Shown here piece by piece: positions 59,810-64,000 of a stretch of 64,000 bases of DNA. The stretch covers positions 62,001-126,000 of the forward strand of contig LUVW01000030.1 of NCBI GenBank assembly GCA_001661515.1, in the 5' to 3' direction. This DNA is from Capniomyces stellatus (Eukaryota > Kickxellomycota > Harpellomycetes > Harpellales > Legeriomycetaceae). Numbering within the stretch: the stretch's first letter is position 1; the number at the start of each line of letters is the position of its first letter. The notes under the pieces are model-generated. The model saw only the letters and a program-made list of their open reading frames with translations, was not told the DNA's origin and ran no database searches. The translations under genes were made by a program, and so were the position numbers.

Positions 59810-62800
59810 TTAGTTGGCGAAAGGAGGTGAGAGTACGAGGGCCAAAAGAGCCATGCGTACAAACATTCCGTATCTCATTTGTCTAAAGTAAGCGGCTCTA
59901 GGGTCGGTGTCGACTTCGGTGGTGATTTCGTTGACTCTTGGCAAAGGATGCATAACAATCATGTTCTTTTTGCAGAGTTTGAGGGTGGAGTTGTCGATGA
60001 TGATAGAGCTGGACTTCATTATGTGGTCGTACTCTTGGGGGGAGGCGAATCTTTCCTTTTGGACTCTGGTGACGTAGAGAACGTCGGTTGAGGAGAGGAT
60101 GTCGGAGGAGAGTTTGTTGAAGGTGAATTGTTTGATGTTTCTTTGGTGGGCGGATCTGCTGATTTCGTCGATGATTGATTGAGGCATTTGTAGGTTATCA
60201 GTTGGGCTGACGTAGTTGATGGTGATGTTGTTGTATAGGGAGAGGACTCTGGCTAGAGAGTGTACGGTTCTTCCGTTGAGCAGGTCGCCAACCATTGTGA
60301 TGACGAGGCCATTGACGGTACCAAGTTCCTCACGAATGGTGAATGCATCAAGCATGGCTTGAGTGGGGTGTTCGCCGGTTCCATCACCAGCGTTCAAAAT
60401 GGGGATGTTGCACGACTCGATGGCCTTTTTAGTGGCACCAAGGGTGGGGTGTCTGAGTACGATAAGGTCGGCGTAGCTGGCGAAGGTTTTGATGGTGTCG
60501 CTTAGGCTTTCACCCTTTGAAACGGAGCTGGAGTCGATGTTTGTGTTAGTGACTAGGCCACCAAGTCTCATCATGGCGGCTTGGAAGCTGGTGCTGGTTC
60601 TTGAGGATGGTTCGTAGAAGAGGGAGGACATGACTTTGTTGGTTAGAAGAGGAATTGTGCCAAAGCGTTCAACCATGGTTCTGATTTCCATGGCGACAGC
60701 AAAGAGAATGTAGAGGTGATTTTTGGAAATCTGTTTGACGGAGCTGACAGACATCTTGTAGAATGGGTTGTGGCCATCAAATCGAGACAAGATGGAGGGC
60801 AGGAAGGTTTGTTGGAGCGATTGGGAGGGGTTTGAGACAAGGGATTGAGGGGCAATGAAATTTGAGTTGTTGTTGAAGGCCATATGGTTTTTGGAGGTGA
60901 ATTCAAAGTCGTTGAATCTAACTCCTTCAAATGGATGGTACGTGGGATTGGCGGACTGTAAGCTGCGTTCGTTGGAGATTGAGGAGCTAGACAGAGGAGC
61001 AGTGTTTAGGTTGAGCAGAGAAGAGGCAAGTTTTTTAGGAGTGGTTTGAGACTGGTCAGCCAGGTCAGACAGGGGAGCAGTGGTGGTTGTGGATTGCTGT
61101 TTTTGGGCTGAGGTGGAGGAGGTAGTTGAGGTTGATGTGGGGTTGGTGGTGGTGGAGGAAGTGGCGGTTTTTGCGGATAGTGGGGTGGATGCGGAGTGGA
61201 TTTCCTTTTTGCTGGGGCCAGAGACAAACAGGTTGATTTCCTTGTTGTTAAGCAAGGTGCCTGAGGTGTTGAGGCCGTTGACTTGGGAGATGGACTCAAG
61301 GCTCTTTCCGTCCAAGAACACGCATTTACCGGCAAAGACAACTCTGTGGATGTTTGATTTCATATCGCTGCCGTAGAGGGCGGATGCGAGCTGGGCAAAC
61401 TGTTTGGGCAGGAAGGGGATGGCCTGATTGAGCTGGATTGGGCGGTCCATGTGAACCTCAATGTAGGAGTTTGGCTGGGTTGGATAGCCAAAGATGGATC
61501 TGGGGTTGGTTGAGAATCTGGAAACAATGTCTTCAATAGTCATCTTGCCAACAGAAACAGCGTTCAAGAGGAGGGGCAGGGCAAGGGCGTATGCAAACTG
61601 GATGTTTGAGTTTTCAGACAGGCCAGCAGCAAGGGCAGAGGGCAGGGAACCGACAGAGAGACAGTCGATTGACAGCAGGTTGTCCCACAGTTTGAGGCGC
61701 TGGTCGTTTCCAGCAATGTTGGAGGAAGTGGGGGTGGGGAGGGGGAAGAGGCTGAACACGGAAACGTCGCAGGACACGTTGAGACTCTTTTCTTTGCTGA
61801 GTCTGATGAGCAGAAGATCGTCAGCAGAGCGGACGTTGGTGACGTGAATGGAGCGTTCGTATAGGGCAGCTAGGAGCAGAGTGGACGCAAGATCGGTTCC
61901 GCTGGCATCAGTGATAACAGGCAGACCGCGGGGCCAGTTTCTGAAGAGCTCAGCAACAGCCGAGTAACCGCCGTTGGAGATGTCGGAGCCGGGCTTCATG
62001 GAGATGTAGAGGCTTGGAGTGGTTTGGGCGTTTGTTGATGAGGCAGTAGGGAGTTTGGAGGAACCGGCTATTGAAAGAACAAAGTCGGGTTTGCAGCTGG
62101 ACTCGGCAACGGACAGTGCATGTTTTGCGGAGGCAGAGTCGTTGACAACAAAGGCGTTTTTGGTATTATCATAAGGGCTGACTAGGTTGACCATGGTGAA
62201 TCCGGCGTTTAGCGCGGCTGTTGAGTTGGCCTCAAGCTGGGCCGGGTCAAGTGAGCTGCCAAATGCGGCAGAGGACAGGTCGACGAGGCCGGGGAGAACG
62301 ATTGTTCTGTGGGAGGTGATGTAATCGAGGTTCTCGATTTGCCAGGTGTCGGGGTGGTACCTGCTGAGAGCCTCAACAAACATCTTTGCGCACTTGACGT
62401 TAGTGATAAGCGGGATTGAGCAGTCAATGGCCATTCGGCGGGACTTGTACCCCTCGCTGACAAAGTTGGCGGGTCTTCTGTACGAGTTTTTGGAGGGCAA
62501 GTTGATGTACAAGTCAATTAGGTTGTTGGCGAGGTACTGGTGCATGTTGTACTCGTCTCTGCTGGTGGAAACGTCAAGGAACCTGACGGGCACGTTATGC
62601 TCGCTGAAGAAATCGGCAGTTCCGGGAGTGGCAAAGATGACGAATCCATTGGACACAAGCTTCTTGATGGAGTCAATCATTTCGACTTTTTCCTTGTACG
62701 AGCCAATGGACACCAAAATGTTCTTTTTGGGCACAGTGAACCCAGTTGACACAAGTGCCTTCATGTATGCAGCGTACTTGTCTCTTCCAAACGCCGCAAC

Positions 62801-64000
62801 CTCGCCGGTACTAGCCATTTCAACACCCAGAATCGGATCAGCACCCAGCAAGCGGCCAAAACTGAATTGGGGAACCTTGACAGCAACGTAGTCCATTTTG
62901 GCGATTGGCACGGGGAGTGGGAACGGAATGTTGAGCATTGCCTTGATAGACAGCTCAACAAAGTCTACATTCATGGACTTTGATACAAATGGGAACGATC
63001 TTGCAGCACGCACGTTGCACTCAATCACCTTGATCATGTTGTCCTTTGCTATAAACTGGATGTTGTATGGGCCTGTAACGTGCAGTGCCTTTCCGATTGC
63101 AGCTGTGGCCTCGGTGATTTTCTTGACCGTGATTGGGTCAAGATCCTGAGGTGGCAGAACCAAAGTCGCATCTCCAGAGTGCACACCTGCGTTCTCAACG
63201 TGCTCGGATATGCAGTGAACCGCCATTACTCCGTTAATCGCAACAGCGTCCACATCGATTTCCTTTGCATCCTCAATAAACTTGCTGATCACAACGGGGT
63301 ACTCTTTGCTCACGGTAGCAGCCTGCTTCAAGTACGCATCCAAGTCTTCCTCGGAAAACGCCACGTTCATTGCGGCTCCACTAAGCACGTACGATGGCCT
63401 CACCAGAACGGGGAATCCAACTTGGTCGCAGAACGCGTGTGCGTCTGCCAACTGTGTCAGCTCACGCCACGCTGGCTGGTCAACGCCAATCTGGTCCAGC
63501 ATTCGGCTGAACTTGTACCTGTTCTCTGCATTGTCAATGTAATCAGGAGATGTTCCCAGAATGTTGACTTTTTGTCTGTGCAACGCCAATGCTATGTTGT
63601 TTGGTGCTTGGCCACCCATCGCAACAACCACACCTGCTGACGACTCGAGCTGGTAAATGTCCATAACTCGCTCTAACGTAATGTTTGAAAAGTACAGCCT
63701 GTCAGCCTCATCGTAATCTGTGCTCACTGTTTCTGGGTTGTAGTTGACCATAATCGTCTTGCGCCCGTTTGCACGCAGCGTTCCAATTGCGCGAACCGCA
63801 CACCAATCAAACTCAACAGACGACCCAATTCTGTACACCCCCGATCCAAGAACCATCACACCATGATCGTCAAACGTCACGTCGTGTGTTGACGCGTTGT
63901 ATGTCAGGTACAGGTAATTCGTGCTTGCTGGGAACTCGGCCGCAACAGTGTCAATTTGCTTGACAAACGGATGAAGTCCAATCAGCATTCTCTCCTGTCG
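59810..64000 (-). CDS. URA2: Trifunctional Ura2: CPSase II / DHOase-like / ATCase, 5' partial
   Basis: Makes carbamoyl phosphate and then carbamoyl aspartate, the first two steps of pyrimidine synthesis in the cytosol. The frame is open to the right edge, so the glutaminase domain and most of the first synthase half lie outside. Visible from about residue 1 of the partial: the second CPSase ATP-grasp half (VIECNVRAARSFPFVSK near 323), the regulatory domain, then a dihydroorotase-like domain whose metal motif HxH after LPGLVD is replaced by SSA (near 564), so this part is inactive as in fungal Ura2. A low-complexity Thr/Ser linker leads to the ATCase domain with SSRTSTS (near 1129), HPTQA (near 1207) and HPLPRVNE (near 1350). 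There is no intron over 4.2 kb, and the codons are GC-richer than in neighbours. Confidence 0.97.
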   Translation of the reverse strand, partial: RQERMLIGLHPFVKQIDTVAAEFPASTNYLYLTYNASTHDVTFDDHGVMVLGSGVYRIGSSVEFDWCAVRAIGTLRANGRKTIMVNYNPETVSTDYDEADRLYFSNITLERVMDIYQLESSAGVVVAMGGQAPNNIALALHRQKVNILGTSPDYIDNAENRYKFSRMLDQIGVDQPAWRELTQLADAHAFCDQVGFPVLVRPSYVLSGAAMNVAFSEEDLDAYLKQAATVSKEYPVVISKFIEDAKEIDVDAVAINGVMAVHCISEHVENAGVHSGDATLVLPPQDLDPITVKKITEATAAIGKALHVTGPYNIQFIAKDNMIKVIECNVRAARSFPFVSKSMNVDFVELSIKAMLNIPFPLPVPIAKMDYVAVKVPQFSFGRLLGADPILGVEMASTGEVAAFGRDKYAAYMKALVSTGFTVPKKNILVSIGSYKEKVEMIDSIKKLVSNGFVIFATPGTADFFSEHNVPVRFLDVSTSRDEYNMHQYLANNLIDLYINLPSKNSYRRPANFVSEGYKSRRMAIDCSIPLITNVKCAKMFVEALSRYHPDTWQIENLDYITSHRTIVLPGLVDLSSAAFGSSLDPAQLEANSTAALNAGFTMVNLVSPYDNTKNAFVVNDSASAKHALSVAESSCKPDFVLSIAGSSKLPTASSTNAQTTPSLYISMKPGSDISNGGYSAVAELFRNWPRGLPVITDASGTDLASTLLLAALYERSIHVTNVRSADDLLLIRLSKEKSLNVSCDVSVFSLFPLPTPTSSNIAGNDQRLKLWDNLLSIDCLSVGSLPSALAAGLSENSNIQFAYALALPLLLNAVSVGKMTIEDIVSRFSTNPRSIFGYPTQPNSYIEVHMDRPIQLNQAIPFLPKQFAQLASALYGSDMKSNIHRVVFAGKCVFLDGKSLESISQVNGLNTSGTLLNNKEINLFVSGPSKKEIHSASTPLSAKTATSSTTTNPTSTSTTSSTSAQKQQSTTTTAPLSDLADQSQTTPKKLASSLLNLNTAPLSSSSISNERSLQSANPTYHPFEGVRFNDFEFTSKNHMAFNNNSNFIAPQSLVSNPSQSLQQTFLPSILSRFDGHNPFYKMSVSSVKQISKNHLYILFAVAMEIRTMVERFGTIPLLTNKVMSSLFYEPSSRTSTSFQAAMMRLGGLVTNTNIDSSSVSKGESLSDTIKTFASYADLIVLRHPTLGATKKAIESCNIPILNAGDGTGEHPTQAMLDAFTIREELGTVNGLVITMVGDLLNGRTVHSLARVLSLYNNITINYVSPTDNLQMPQSIIDEISRSAHQRNIKQFTFNKLSSDILSSTDVLYVTRVQKERFASPQEYDHIMKSSSIIIDNSTLKLCKKNMIVMHPLPRVNEITTEVDTDPRAAYFRQMRYGMFVRMALLALVLSPPFAN

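Noticed and set aside
59879..63963. Many open frames on the plus strand across URA2
   Set aside because: They are shadow frames of a strongly conserved, GC-richer coding sequence on the minus strand.

Overview
The window is nuclear DNA of an intron-rich, AT-rich eukaryote, most likely a fungus. The gene set is fungal: a Kex1-type processing carboxypeptidase, a trifunctional Ura2 with an inactive dihydroorotase-like middle, an Sfp1-like zinc-finger factor, Get5, Cdc9, Orc3 and a sphingoid long-chain-base kinase. Introns are roughly 80-250 nt with GTAAG-like donors, TAG/CAG acceptors and CTAAC-like branch sites. They are far denser than in budding yeasts. An RBM42-type RNA-binding protein is also present. 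I infer an early-diverging lineage (Kickxellomycotina/Zoopagomycota-like), but the sequence alone does not fix this. Most genes are multi-exon, so I rebuilt exon chains by hand from splice motifs, reading phase and family conservation.

Layout, left: DNA polymerase eta (RAD30, + strand, 5' cut by the window edge) converges with an unrecognised charged protein (5673-3069). A 3.7 kb gene-poor stretch follows. KEX1 (9355-12009) carries a large Ala/Pro/Val/Gln repeat after its signal peptide and converges with GUA1 (14178-12417). An LRR protein (15283-17471) comes next, then a run of minus-strand genes: a class IV aminotransferase-like enzyme (20219-17981), COA6 (22677-22177), ORC3 (26796-23254), an Llp-type nucleolar protein (28894-28409), tRNA-Trp(CCA) (29308-29236) and an RBM42 homologue (30734-29655).

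Middle and right: the long-chain-base kinase (32687-36043, +) converges with DNA ligase I CDC9 (39646-36257, possibly starting at 39909). A roughly 10 kb AT-rich gene desert with short repeats precedes the Sfp1-like factor (50160-51687). After a second desert of 6.6 kb come GET5 (58320-59515, +) and URA2 (minus, running off the right edge). URA2 is one uninterrupted, visibly more GC-rich reading frame of more than 4 kb, unlike its neighbours.

Three genes serve DNA replication and damage tolerance (pol eta, Orc3, ligase I). Two of them end or begin in PCNA-binding motifs. GUA1 and URA2 make guanine and pyrimidine nucleotides. I see no evidence that these form a co-regulated cluster; this looks like ordinary fungal gene order. 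I found no CRISPR array, intact transposon or clear novel system. The most notable points are a perfect 162-bp in-frame tandem duplication in KEX1, possible alternative N-terminal exons for CDC9 and ORC3, very short initiator exons, a possible GC-AG intron in GET5, and two small dispersed repeat families in non-coding DNA. Three N-gaps sit inside homopolymers and mark weak assembly.
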